Made by a program: the position numbers and the translations under genes. Shown piece after piece: positions 1-7,654 of a DNA stretch of 37,825 nt; position 1 is the stretch's first letter; each line of letters opens with the position of its first letter. The notes beneath the pieces were generated by a model that was given only the letters and a program-made list of their open reading frames with translations, was not told the origin of the DNA and did not search any database. This DNA comes from Syntrophaceae bacterium UBA6112 (GTDB lineage: Bacteria > Desulfobacterota > Syntrophia > Syntrophales > UBA5619): positions 6,366-44,190 of the forward strand of contig DIWG01000082.1 in NCBI GenBank assembly GCA_002423465.1. Direction: 5' to 3'.

Positions 1-134
1 TGATCGATCCGGTCCGTGTTGAAGGTGCTGGCCCGGCGGATTAGACCATGGATCTCATAGCCTTTGCAGAGCAGGAACTCCGCCAGATAGGAACCGTCTT
101 GGCCGGTGATTCCGGTGATAAACGCTTTCTTCAT
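1..134 (-). CDS. gmd: GDP-mannose 4,6-dehydratase, N-terminal part (cut by window edge)
   Basis: Reading leftward from an ATG at 134, the first 44 codons begin MKKAFITGITGQDGSYLAE and continue with GYEIHGLIRRASTFNTDRI. The glycine-rich GITGQDGSYL stretch is the NADP-binding signature that separates GDP-mannose 4,6-dehydratases from other extended short-chain dehydrogenases. The enzyme converts GDP-mannose to GDP-4-keto-6-deoxymannose, the precursor of GDP-fucose, GDP-rhamnose and related sugars in the cytoplasm. A GGAGG-type ribosome site lies just upstream at about 144-148. It follows the UDP-glucuronate epimerase gene by about 60 bases on the same strand, so the two are probably co-transcribed in a polysaccharide cluster that continues left of the window. 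The catalytic part is not visible, so activity cannot be judged. Confidence 0.9.
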   Translation of the reverse strand, partial: MKKAFITGITGQDGSYLAEFLLCKGYEIHGLIRRASTFNTDRID

Positions 135-194
135 GCAGAAACCTCCTGATCCTATACACGGATAGCCGTATGTTGTCCTGCCGGTTCAGACCGG

Positions 195-1205
195 TCAACA
201 TGCGTAATATTCCCGGTACCAGGCTACAAAGCGCCGGATTCCCTCCGTGATCGGTGTCGCAGGTTTGAAACCGACAGCAGTCATGAGATCGTCTATATCG
301 GCGCAGGTGGCCGGCACGTCTCCCGCCTGCATGGGCAGGTAATTGCGGATGGCCTTCCGACCGAGTTGCCTCTCCAGAACCTCGATATAATCCATCAGGT
401 CGACGGGCCGGTTGTTCCCGATGTTGTAGAGACGGTAGGGGGCGAAGCTGGAGGAGGGATCGGGCGCGTCTCCCCGCCAAGCCGAATTGGGTTCGGGAAT
501 CCGGTCCAGAACGCGGACGACTCCCTCGATGATGTCATCGATATAGGTGAAGTCCCGCTTCATCCGCCCCTCGTTGAAGACGTCGATCGGCCGGTTCTCC
601 AGGATTGCCCGGGTGAAGAGAAAGAGGGCCATGTCCGGCCTTCCCCAAGGCCCATAGACGGTAAAGAATCGCAGGCCTGTGCAAGGGAGACTGTAGAGGG
701 AGGCATAAGCGTGCGCCGTCAGTTCGTTCGCCTTCTTCGTGGCCGCATAGAGGCTGAGCGGATGATCCACGTTGTCGTGAACGGAAAAGGGCATCCGGGT
801 GTTGGCCCCGTAAACGGAGCTCGACGAGGCGAACACAAGGTGCTTTACACCGTGATGACGGCACCCCTCGAGGATGTTTAGAAAGCCGACAAGGTTGCTG
901 TCGATGTATGCGTGCGGATTTTCAATCGAATAGCGGACGCCCGCCTGGGCCGCCAGGTTCACGACGGCATCGAACCGGTTTTCGGCGAACAGCCCTTCCA
1001 TCGCCGCCCGGTCCGCGATGTCCGCCCGGATGAAACGAAAATGTTCATGCTCTTCCAGAAGCCCCAGCCGAGCCTGCTTCAGCCTTACGTCATAGTAAGG
1101 GTTCAGGTTGTCCAGGCCGACGATGGTGTTTCCCTCGGCGAGAAGCCGCCGGGAGAGGTGAAAGCCGATAAAGCCCGCTGCGCCGGTGACCAGTATTTTT
1201 CTCAC
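195..1205 (-). CDS. NAD-dependent epimerase, UDP-glucuronate 4-epimerase type
   Basis: This is a 336-residue extended short-chain dehydrogenase. It has the NAD-binding motif GAAGFIG at residues 8-14, the LDNLNPYYD segment at about 31-39 that is typical of the CapI/UDP-glucuronate epimerase subgroup, the catalytic YAATK (Tyr153, Lys157), and the RFFTVYGPWGRPDMA segment of this family. Known members interconvert UDP-glucuronate and UDP-galacturonate for capsule, lipopolysaccharide or exopolysaccharide. The start is a GTG at 1205 preceded by GAGG eight bases upstream; no better ATG precedes the GTGAAG-like NAD motif. It lies upstream of gmd on the same strand. Its substrate could come from the UDP-glucose dehydrogenase encoded at 32605-33981. 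A UDP-glucose 4-epimerase or other related specificity cannot be excluded from sequence alone. Confidence 0.85.
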   Translation of the reverse strand: MRKILVTGAAGFIGFHLSRRLLAEGNTIVGLDNLNPYYDVRLKQARLGLLEEHEHFRFIRADIADRAAMEGLFAENRFDAVVNLAAQAGVRYSIENPHAYIDSNLVGFLNILEGCRHHGVKHLVFASSSSVYGANTRMPFSVHDNVDHPLSLYAATKKANELTAHAYASLYSLPCTGLRFFTVYGPWGRPDMALFLFTRAILENRPIDVFNEGRMKRDFTYIDDIIEGVVRVLDRIPEPNSAWRGDAPDPSSSFAPYRLYNIGNNRPVDLMDYIEVLERQLGRKAIRNYLPMQAGDVPATCADIDDLMTAVGFKPATPITEGIRRFVAWYREYYAC

Positions 1206-1266
1206 GTTTTCTCCCTCATCGATACGATCCGTTTCCGATGAATTCTACTGCTGAAATCGCACGGCA

Positions 1267-1295
1267 GACCTACAACAAATCTCGCGTTCTGTCAA
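1267..1295 (-). promoter_or_regulatory. Possible sigma70 promoter for the epimerase-gmd operon
   Basis: On the minus strand a perfect TTGACA (complement of 1290-1295) is followed after 17 bases by TAGGTC (complement of 1267-1272). The -35 is consensus and the -10 is weak. It lies in the 98-base gap between the hemL stop and the epimerase GTG start and points at the epimerase. This is pattern matching only. Confidence 0.35.
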
Positions 1296-1303
1296 CGGAA
1301 GCC

Positions 1304-2575
1304 CTACAATGTCTTCAAGACCTTTGCACAGGCATCGAAGGTCTTGGCGATCTCCTCGTCCGTGTGGGCGAAGGAGACGAAACCGGCCTCAAACTGGGCG
1401 GGAGCGAAGTTGATCCCCTCTGTCAGCATTCCCTGGAAGAAGCGGGCAAACAGGGTCGTATCGCTCTGCAGGGCGGTATCAAAGTCGACCACGTCGTTTG
1501 CCGTGAAGAAAAGCGTGAACATCGACCCGACGCGGTTGATCCGGACGGGAATACCCTTTTCCCGGAAGAGGTCCAGGAAGCCGGCGCTGAGGTTCGCCGT
1601 CCTCCGTTCAATTTCCCCGTAGGACGCTTTCCGCAGGATATCCAGCGTTGCAATTCCGGCGGACATGGCGAGCGGGTTTCCCGAAAGGGTGCCCGCCTGG
1701 TAAACGGGTCCGGTGGGAGCGAGGTGCTCCATGATCTCTCGGCGCCCGCCGAGGGCGCCGACCGGAAGACCGCCGCCGATGATCTTGCCCAGGCAGGTGA
1801 GATCGGGGACGATGCCGCTCAGGGTCTGCCAGCCGCCGTAGGCGAGACGGAATCCGGTGATCACTTCGTCGAAGATGAGGAGGGCGCCGCTCGCGCGCGT
1901 GACTTCGCGCAGGGTTTCGAGGAACCCGGGGTGGGGCGGCACGACCCCCATGTTTCCGGCCACCGGTTCGACGATGATGCAGGCGATCTCCCCCCCGGAA
2001 CGGGCAAAGACGTCGCGGACCGCATCGGCGTCGTTGAACGGCAGCGGAATCGTAAGTTCGGCAAGGCATCGGGGGATCCCGGGGCTTCCGGGGATCCCGA
2101 GCGTGGCGACGCCGGAGCCAGCCTTCACCAGCAGCGAGTCGGCATGGCCATGGTAGCAACCGGTGAACTTGACAATCTTGTCCCGGCCCGTCCAACCGCG
2201 GGCGAGGCGGATGGCGGTCATCGTCGCCTCGGTCCCCGAACTCACCATCCGGACCATCTTGATGGACGGAAAGGCGGAAACGATGCGCTCGGCCATACCA
2301 ATCTCCAACGCGGTCGGCGCCCCGTAACTTGTTCCCCGGCCGGCCGCGTCCCGGATGGCCGCGACGACGTCCGGGTGGCCGTGGCCGAGGATCATCGGGC
2401 CCCAGGAGGCGATATAATCGATGTATTCTTTTCCATCCGTATCGACGACCCGGGATCCCGCCGCCTCGCGGATGAAAATAGGGGTCCCGCCGACGGCCCG
2501 AAAGGCCCGTACAGGGCTGTTGACCCCTCCCGGAATGACCTGCTGCGCCTGTAACAACAGTTTTTTTGAATCCAT
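1304..2575 (-). CDS. hemL: Glutamate-1-semialdehyde 2,1-aminomutase
   Basis: The enzyme is a cytoplasmic PLP-dependent aminomutase that turns glutamate-1-semialdehyde into 5-aminolevulinate, the first committed tetrapyrrole precursor in the C5 pathway. The 423-residue protein begins MDSKKLLLQAQQVIPGGVNS, the usual start of the family. It has SSGTEA (about 112-117), CYHGHADSLLVKAGSG (about 140-155), the FDEVITGFR cofactor segment (about 235-243) and the PLP lysine in CLGKIIGGG (Lys264). An upstream in-frame extension to 2650 is rejected because it overlaps the preceding gene and lacks family similarity. The ATG at 2575 sits one base after the ahbB stop, so the two are translationally adjacent and clearly one operon. 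Length and motifs look intact. Confidence 0.97.
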   Translation of the reverse strand: MDSKKLLLQAQQVIPGGVNSPVRAFRAVGGTPIFIREAAGSRVVDTDGKEYIDYIASWGPMILGHGHPDVVAAIRDAAGRGTSYGAPTALEIGMAERIVSAFPSIKMVRMVSSGTEATMTAIRLARGWTGRDKIVKFTGCYHGHADSLLVKAGSGVATLGIPGSPGIPRCLAELTIPLPFNDADAVRDVFARSGGEIACIIVEPVAGNMGVVPPHPGFLETLREVTRASGALLIFDEVITGFRLAYGGWQTLSGIVPDLTCLGKIIGGGLPVGALGGRREIMEHLAPTGPVYQAGTLSGNPLAMSAGIATLDILRKASYGEIERRTANLSAGFLDLFREKGIPVRINRVGSMFTLFFTANDVVDFDTALQSDTTLFARFFQGMLTEGINFAPAQFEAGFVSFAHTDEEIAKTFDACAKVLKTL

Positions 2576-2576
2576 C

Positions 2577-3077
2577 TCAGAAATACTCCATGCTGTTTTT
2601 TTTAAATTCCTCCAGGCTCCGCAGAATCCTGAAGTCGGCGACACCCGCAACCTCGGCCATTTTCCGGAGCAGGGCCTCGTCGGCTTCGTTCCGAAAATGG
2701 ACCATCGTGAAGAGGTTGTAACGTCCGGCGAACGGGGGCGTTCGCTCGTAGGCGTGGGTCACCTCAGCAAAGCCGGAGAGCGCCTTTCCTACGACTTCTG
2801 TGTGTTCCGGAGAGACGGCCCAGAGGATCATGATATTGTGGGAGTAGCCGACCCGCTGGTGCCGGACGATGGCGCCGAATTTGCGGATGATTCCCCGTTT
2901 CCGGAACCCTCCGGCAAGTGAGAGAACCTCGATCTCGGTCAAACCGGCCATTTCCCCGATCCGCTGAAAAGGGCGTCGGAGGAGAGGGATGTCCCCCTGA
3001 AGCAGCCGGGCGGCCTGTCTCTCCTCCGAGCTCAACCGGGCTGCTCCGGCGGAGATCTGTTCCTCTTGCTTCGGCAT
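2577..3077 (-). CDS. ahbB: Siroheme decarboxylase subunit, AhbB type (Lrp/AsnC-like fold)
   Basis: The protein has 166 residues. An AsnC/Lrp-like winged-helix region spans about residues 15-70, with RPFQRIGEMAGL and EVLSLAGGFRKRGIIRKFGAIV. It is followed by the RHQRVGYSHNIM segment and by YERTPPFAGRYNLFTMVHF at about 110-128. These segments are typical of the NirD/L/G/H and AhbA/AhbB families, which decarboxylate siroheme to 12,18-didecarboxysiroheme in the alternative heme and heme d1 routes of anaerobes and archaea. The DNA-binding fold is reused as an enzyme in this family. It is directly upstream of hemL with one base between them, linking early and late tetrapyrrole steps. The AhbA partner is not in the window. 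A true Lrp-type regulator is the alternative, but the SHN and YNLF segments argue against it. Confidence 0.85.
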   Translation of the reverse strand: MPKQEEQISAGAARLSSEERQAARLLQGDIPLLRRPFQRIGEMAGLTEIEVLSLAGGFRKRGIIRKFGAIVRHQRVGYSHNIMILWAVSPEHTEVVGKALSGFAEVTHAYERTPPFAGRYNLFTMVHFRNEADEALLRKMAEVAGVADFRILRSLEEFKKNSMEYF

Positions 3078-3150
3078 CGGGGCCGTGCCTTTCCTGAAGT
3101 TCGATTGCGCAACCTATAGCACAAATCCAGCGGAGGGCGCCAAATATTTC

Positions 3151-3179
3151 TTGACAACTTTTCCCCTTCCCGTTAGAGA
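3151..3179 (+). promoter_or_regulatory. Possible promoter of the ATPase c-subunit gene
   Basis: A consensus TTGACA at 3151-3156 is followed after 17 bases by TAGAGA at 3174-3179, a weak -10. It would give a leader of about 150 bases before atpE. That leader contains an additional strong Shine-Dalgarno-like AAAGGAGGTGA at 3276-3286, 46 bases upstream of the gene, and nothing else recognisable. Confidence 0.35.
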
Positions 3180-3331
3180 AATGCTCGTGAAAAAATAGGG
3201 TATTTTTCGGTCAGCGGTCGTTCCGGAAGGATGAAGTAAAGGGCCTTTGCTGAAAAGCGGCGGAAAATCGTGAAGAAAGGAGGTGAATATTTAAACTCTT
3301 CAATGGTTTATCAAAAATACGAGGAGGGAAA

Positions 3332-3706
3332 ATGATGAAAAAGACCTTGGTTGAAGCGGTTCTGGTCATCGGTTCGATTCTGTTTTCGGCATCGCTGGCG
3401 GCGGCCGCTGAGGCGGCGGCGCCCGGCTCCTCCGTCGACTACACGAAGGCCATCGTGGTCGCGTGCAGCCTTTTTGTCGCGGGTATGGCGATGGCCTTCG
3501 GGACGATCGGCACCGGAATCGGCATGGGGAACGGGCTGAGCGGCGCGACGAATGCCGTCGGCCGGAATCCGGAGGCGCACGGCAAGATCCTGATCACCAT
3601 GATGGTGGGACTCGCCATGATCGAATCCCTGGCGATCTACGCGCTGGTCATCGCGCTGGTCGTCCTTTACGCCAATCCGCTGCTCAAAGTGATCGGCCTT
3701 TCGTAG
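3332..3706 (+). CDS. atpE: F-type ATP synthase subunit c, monocistronic
   Basis: The 124-residue product carries a signal-peptide-like N terminus (residues 1-25, ending SLAAAAEA). This precedes the two transmembrane hairpin helices of the c ring, about 39-72 and 87-119. The loop between them has the RNP variant (78-80) of the usual RQP or RNP motif that contacts F1. The ion-carrying carboxylate is Glu98 in MIESLAIY. Serine follows it, as in sodium-type rings, but the helix-1 position occupied by glutamine in those rings is Met65. A proton ring is therefore more likely. GAGGAGGG sits a few bases before the ATG at 3332; a second ATG follows at 3335. No other F1Fo gene flanks it, and a terminator follows 20 bases after the stop, so it is transcribed alone. 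Confidence 0.93.
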   Translation: MMKKTLVEAVLVIGSILFSASLAAAAEAAAPGSSVDYTKAIVVACSLFVAGMAMAFGTIGTGIGMGNGLSGATNAVGRNPEAHGKILITMMVGLAMIESLAIYALVIALVVLYANPLLKVIGLS

Positions 3707-3726
3707 CAAACATGTTATCATAGAAG

Positions 3727-3769
3727 AAAGGGAGGGGGAGCGCTGACACGACTTTCACTCCCTTTTTTT
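3727..3769 (+). terminator. Rho-independent terminator after atpE
   Basis: AAAGGGAG at 3727-3734 pairs with CTCCCTTT at 3758-3765, enclosing a 23-base loop, and the right arm runs into a stretch of seven T. It starts about 20 bases after the atpE stop codon. Confidence 0.75.
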
Positions 3770-3849
3770 ATCGAATTCCGCTGCGATCATCCGTGAGGAA
3801 CTGTTTGAAAACGATTTCCCGGGCCATTTAGATTGAATGATGATAATAT

Positions 3850-3878
3850 TTGACTTTCTTGTGCTTGAAATATAAGTA
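3850..3878 (+). promoter_or_regulatory. Possible promoter of the TRAP receptor gene
   Basis: TTGACT at 3850-3855 is followed by an AT-rich region with TATAAG at 3871-3876 (15-base spacer) or TAAGTA at 3873-3878 (17-base spacer). It lies about 100 bases upstream of the dctP ATG. The rest of the 3770-3971 gap shows no gene. Confidence 0.4.
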
Positions 3879-3971
3879 TGCCAACATGTGAATTCTGTCG
3901 GCGATGGGTTGACAGGAGCGAGCCCGAGCCTGGGAAAGGGAACAAAACATAATCAATATGAGGTGCCAACA

Positions 3972-5099
3972 ATGAAGAAAAATGCAACAGAGACTTCCAT
4001 CCGTATCCAGAGACGTTCTTTTTTAAAGAAGGCCGGTCTTGCTGCGGGTTTGGGACTTACCGCCGGTATGGGCGGCTGGGCGCCGGCGGTTCATGCCCAG
4101 CCGACGTTACGCTGGAGGCTCGCTTCCAGCTTCCCCAAATCGCTGGACGCACTCATGGGACCTGCAGAAATATTCGCCAAACTGGTGGGCGCCATGTCCG
4201 GCGGCAAGTTTACGATTACGGTGCATCCGGCCGGCGAACTCATCCCCGCCTTCGGCGTGGTTGACGGGGTGCAGAACGCTACCGTCGAGTGCTGTCATAC
4301 CGCGCCTTACTATTTCTTCGGCAAGGACGACACCTTTGCCCTGGGAACGGCCATCCCCTTCGGCCTCAACTCGCGCCAGTTGACGGCCTGGATGTTCGAG
4401 GGCAACGGCCTGAAGCTGATGCGCGAATTTTTACGGGGATACAGCATCATCAATTTCCCAATGGGCAACACCAACGCCCAGATGGGCGGCTGGTATCGCA
4501 AGGAAATCAGATCGCTGGCCGATATGAAGGGCCTCAAGATGCGCACCGCCGGCATTGCTGGAAAGGTCCAGGAGAGACTCGGCGTCGTCACGCAGAGCAT
4601 CCCCGGCGGCGAAATTTACCAAGCGCTGGAGAAGGGGACCATCGACGCCGTCGAGTTTGTCGGTCCCTATGACGACTACAAGCTGGGTTTTTACAAGGTA
4701 GCCCCCAACTATTACTATCCCGGATGGTGGGAGGGCAGCGCGCAGACCGATCTATATGTCAACATCAAGGCCTATGAAGCGCTGCCGGCCGAATACAAGG
4801 CGATGATCGAGGCGGCAACGGGATATGCGCACGTCATGATGTCGGCCAACTACGATGTTAAAAACCCGATCGCCCTGAAGCAGCTGGTAGCCGCCGGCGC
4901 CAAACTGCACCGTTTCCCGAAGGATGTCATGGATGCCGCATTCAAGGAGGCCACGGCGCTGTACGCCGAACTGTCCGCAAAGAACCCCCGCTGGAAAAAA
5001 ATATACGATGACTTCGTCAAATTCCGCGCCGACCAGAACATGTGGTTCCGTTTTGCCGAGGCCGGTTTCGATGATTTCATGCAGGCGCAGAAGCTCTAA
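3972..5099 (+). CDS. dctP: TRAP transporter solute-binding protein, TakP-like (Tat-exported)
   Basis: This is a periplasmic receptor of a tripartite ATP-independent transporter, 375 residues from the ATG at 3972. That start is chosen over an upstream in-frame ATG because it opens a clean Tat signal: RRSFLKK with the twin arginines at 14-15, a hydrophobic stretch to about 38 and cleavage after AVHA (about 42). The mature protein starts QPTLRWRLASSFPKS. Family landmarks are GWYRKEI, the LADMKGLKMRTAG region whose arginine is expected to bind the substrate carboxylate, and IPGGEIYQALEKGTIDA followed by EFVGPYDDYKLG. These features resemble the TakP group, known to bind 2-oxo acids, and related receptors for lactate. 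It converges on the dctQM pair across a shared terminator. The substrate remains an inference. Confidence 0.9.
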   Translation: MKKNATETSIRIQRRSFLKKAGLAAGLGLTAGMGGWAPAVHAQPTLRWRLASSFPKSLDALMGPAEIFAKLVGAMSGGKFTITVHPAGELIPAFGVVDGVQNATVECCHTAPYYFFGKDDTFALGTAIPFGLNSRQLTAWMFEGNGLKLMREFLRGYSIINFPMGNTNAQMGGWYRKEIRSLADMKGLKMRTAGIAGKVQERLGVVTQSIPGGEIYQALEKGTIDAVEFVGPYDDYKLGFYKVAPNYYYPGWWEGSAQTDLYVNIKAYEALPAEYKAMIEAATGYAHVMMSANYDVKNPIALKQLVAAGAKLHRFPKDVMDAAFKEATALYAELSAKNPRWKKIYDDFVKFRADQNMWFRFAEAGFDDFMQAQKL

Positions 5100-5143
5100 C
5101 AGCCCCTTGTAAAAAAGTTCTGCCAATAACAGCCACATTTCAC

Positions 5144-5179
5144 AAAAACCCCGCGATGCTCAAGCCACGCGGGGTTTTT
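5144..5179. terminator. Bidirectional terminator between dctP and dctM
   Basis: AAAAACCCCGCG at 5144-5155 and CGCGGGGTTTTT at 5168-5179 are a perfect 12-base inverted repeat with a 12-base loop. The A run and T run make it work as an intrinsic terminator in either direction. It sits between the two convergent stop codons at 5099 and 5216. Confidence 0.9.
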
Positions 5180-5215
5180 CGTCTTTGCCCGTGTTTCTGG
5201 TCAACGAGATTGGGC

Positions 5216-7015
5216 CTACGGCTTCTTGTTTTTGGCTTCCTGTTCAATCGCCCGCTTGACCGCCTCCATCGGGTCTTCCTCCTGGGCTGCACCGCCGGCT
5301 TCTTGCGCTGTCTTGTCCGTTGCCGATTGCTGCGGTACGAGCGCCTCCATCGGATCCTCCGCCTGCTTGCCGTAGTCCCCGGTCTCGGCCTCGAGTATGA
5401 TGCTTTCCAGGTTCACTTTCGGCGCCTTGTCGAGCCTGTCGGTGACGAGATTCGGGAAGGCGATCACTGCCGCCAGCATCGTGAGTTGTAAAATAATGAA
5501 GATGATCGATCCCTTGTAGATTTGCGCCGTCGTTACCGCCTTGATCCGCTGGTTTGTCACCCGATCGTTGTAATCCACCCAGGGGGCGACGCTTCTCAAG
5601 TAGAAAAGAGCGAAACCGAAGGGTGGCGTTAGAAAGGAACTTTGGAGGTTCATGGCGATCATCACACCGAACCAGACCAGGTTGATGCCCATCTTTTCGG
5701 CCACCACCACCAAAAGGGGGATGACGATGAAGGCGATCTCGAAGAAGTCGATGAAACAGCCGAGAACAAAGACCAGAAGATTTACCGCAATCAGAAAACC
5801 CATCTGGCCTCCCGGCAACTTTTGAAACAGCCCCTCCACAAAAACGTGGCCGTCGGCGGCGTTGAAGGTAAAACTGAACACAGTGGCCCCGATCAGGATG
5901 AACATGACGAAACACGAAAGTTTCGCCGTGTTGTCCAGAGCCTGTTTGAGAAGCTCGAAATCGAGCCGGCGGCGACCGATGGCCATGATGAGGGCGCCTG
6001 TGGCGCCCATCGCTCCGCCCTCCGTCGGTGTGGCGATGCCGAGGAAGATGGTTCCCAGCACGAGAAAGATCAGCACCAGGGGGGGGAGCAATACGAAGAC
6101 GACGCGTTGGGAGAGTTGCGACAGCAGTCCGAGGTGCAGCCAGCGGTTGGCAAGGGCGAGCGCCAACGCAAAGAAAGCCGCTACAGTCATGGAAAGGATC
6201 AGGATTTCGTCCATCGGCGCGCTGCCTTCACGATCCATGAGTGGATTCATGACGCCGTCATGCAGGAAAGACCAGGCGAAGGCGGCCGCCGTCGCAATCG
6301 TCAAGATCGCCAGCAGGGACTTGCGCCCGCTGGCGCCGTTTGCCTCCCGGTAGATCAGGGCGTCTTGGGGCAGGGCGGGCACCCAGCCCGGCCTGAAGAT
6401 GGCCAGGACCACAATGAAAAGGGCGTACAATCCGACCAGCATTAGGCCGGGAACAATGGCGCCGGCATACATATCCCCGACGGAGCGGCCGAGCTGGTCG
6501 GCCATGACGATCAGCACCAGGGAGGGTGGGATGGCCTGGGCCAGGGTGCCGGAGGCGGTGATGACGCCGGTCGCGATGCTTCGGTTGTACCCGCAGCGCA
6601 GCATGATGGGCAGAGAGATCAGCCCCATCGAGATCACCGCCGCCGCCATCACGCCGGTGGTCGCCGCCAGCAAAGCGCCAACGAAGATCGTCGCCAGGGC
6701 AAGACCGCCGCGCAACTGGCCGAACACTTGTCCGACCGTTTCCAGCAGATCCTCGGCCATGCCGCTGCGTTCGAGGATGATCCCCATGAAAGTGAAGAAA
6801 GGAACGGCCAGCAGCGTGTCGTTCTGCATGATGCCGAATATCCGGAGCGGGAGGGCTTGGAAGAGCGTCTTTTGGAACAGACCGGCCTCCATGCCGATCA
6901 GACCGAAGGTCAGACCGGTGGCTGCCAGGCTGAAGGCAACCGGGAAGCCGGTGAGCAGGAACAGAAGCAGGCCGGCAAAGAGCAGGGGAACGAAATTATG
7001 GGCAATGAATTCCAT
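5216..7015 (-). CDS. dctM: TRAP transporter large permease (DctM), long mannitol/chloroaromatic-type variant
   Basis: The 599-residue integral membrane protein belongs to the DctM family, which performs the sodium- or proton-driven transport step. The start FIAHNFVPLLFAGLLLFLLTGFPVAFSLAATG and the later GVMAAAVISMGLISLPIMLRCGY, SGTLAQAIPPSLVLIVMADQLG and GIATPTEGGAMGATGAL-type stretches are typical. About a dozen hydrophobic segments are apparent. It belongs to the longer subgroup with an inserted region (about 225-300) between the halves. The last 60 residues are a soluble charged tail containing two DPMEA motifs (DPMEAL and DPMEAV) and a lysine-rich end, which is not part of the core family. 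The ATG at 7015 directly abuts the dctQ stop, so translation is coupled. It pairs with the DctP at 3972-5099. Confidence 0.92.
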   Translation of the reverse strand: MEFIAHNFVPLLFAGLLLFLLTGFPVAFSLAATGLTFGLIGMEAGLFQKTLFQALPLRIFGIMQNDTLLAVPFFTFMGIILERSGMAEDLLETVGQVFGQLRGGLALATIFVGALLAATTGVMAAAVISMGLISLPIMLRCGYNRSIATGVITASGTLAQAIPPSLVLIVMADQLGRSVGDMYAGAIVPGLMLVGLYALFIVVLAIFRPGWVPALPQDALIYREANGASGRKSLLAILTIATAAAFAWSFLHDGVMNPLMDREGSAPMDEILILSMTVAAFFALALALANRWLHLGLLSQLSQRVVFVLLPPLVLIFLVLGTIFLGIATPTEGGAMGATGALIMAIGRRRLDFELLKQALDNTAKLSCFVMFILIGATVFSFTFNAADGHVFVEGLFQKLPGGQMGFLIAVNLLVFVLGCFIDFFEIAFIVIPLLVVVAEKMGINLVWFGVMIAMNLQSSFLTPPFGFALFYLRSVAPWVDYNDRVTNQRIKAVTTAQIYKGSIIFIILQLTMLAAVIAFPNLVTDRLDKAPKVNLESIILEAETGDYGKQAEDPMEALVPQQSATDKTAQEAGGAAQEEDPMEAVKRAIEQEAKNKKP

Positions 7016-7603
7016 TCAGCGCGCCTCCCCCGGGGGGGTATCGGACAACATTGCCGCAGAGGAATCCTGTTTCGCCTGGTTGCGGGCGAGCGGAGAAGGG
7101 ATCAGGCCGCGCAGAAAGGCGATGCGCTTGATCAGTTCAGCGGCGCTTTGCAGCAGCAGCAGGGCCATGCCGACCGGCAAGAGAAGATACACGGGCCAGC
7201 GGATGAGCCCTCCCGCGTTTTGCGACATTTCGCCGCTTTGCCAGGCCTTGACGAACAGAGGCCAGGACATCTGGATCAAAATCCAACAGAAAGGCGCCAG
7301 GAAGACAAGGATGCCGATCACATCGATCCATGATCGAGCCCGTTCCGACAGGCGGCTCGATAAAAAATCGATGCGCACATGGACGTTCTTCAGGAAAGCA
7401 TATCCGGCGCCGAGCAGAAAAACGCCCGAGAACAGATACCACTGCAGGTCGAGGAGCGCATTGGAACTGATCCTAAAGGCTTTGCGCGTGATGGCGTTGC
7501 CGGCGCTGATGAGGACCGCCATCAGAATCAACCACATGATGGCCCAGCCGACATATTTGCTTAACTTGTCGATCAGACCGGATAGCTTAAGCAGAATCTT
7601 CAT
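7016..7603 (-). CDS. dctQ: TRAP transporter small permease (DctQ)
   Basis: The 195-residue membrane protein has four hydrophobic segments at about 18-36, 55-72, 92-112 and 135-155. It carries the LDLQWYLFSGVFLLGAGYAFL segment, and VRIDFLSSRLSERARSWID follows that hydrophobic helix; both are characteristic of DctQ. DctQ proteins bridge the receptor and the large permease. The stop codon is contiguous with the dctM start. About 50 bases separate it from the release-factor-like gene upstream, so it may be the distal part of the ferredoxin-oxidoreductase transcript or have its own promoter; none is obvious. Confidence 0.9.
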   Translation of the reverse strand: MKILLKLSGLIDKLSKYVGWAIMWLILMAVLISAGNAITRKAFRISSNALLDLQWYLFSGVFLLGAGYAFLKNVHVRIDFLSSRLSERARSWIDVIGILVFLAPFCWILIQMSWPLFVKAWQSGEMSQNAGGLIRWPVYLLLPVGMALLLLQSAAELIKRIAFLRGLIPSPLARNQAKQDSSAAMLSDTPPGEAR

Positions 7604-7654
7604 AAAACCTCCAAACTGGGGCGAGGCATCGAGTTTTTTCTGTCCGGACGAATT

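Noticed and set aside
366..881. 171-residue plus-strand frame opposite the UDP-glucuronate epimerase
   Set aside because: Antisense shadow with no family features.
1238..2554. 438-residue open frame on the plus strand opposite hemL
   Set aside because: It is the antisense shadow of hemL in high-G+C DNA; no family features, and hemL on the other strand is certain.
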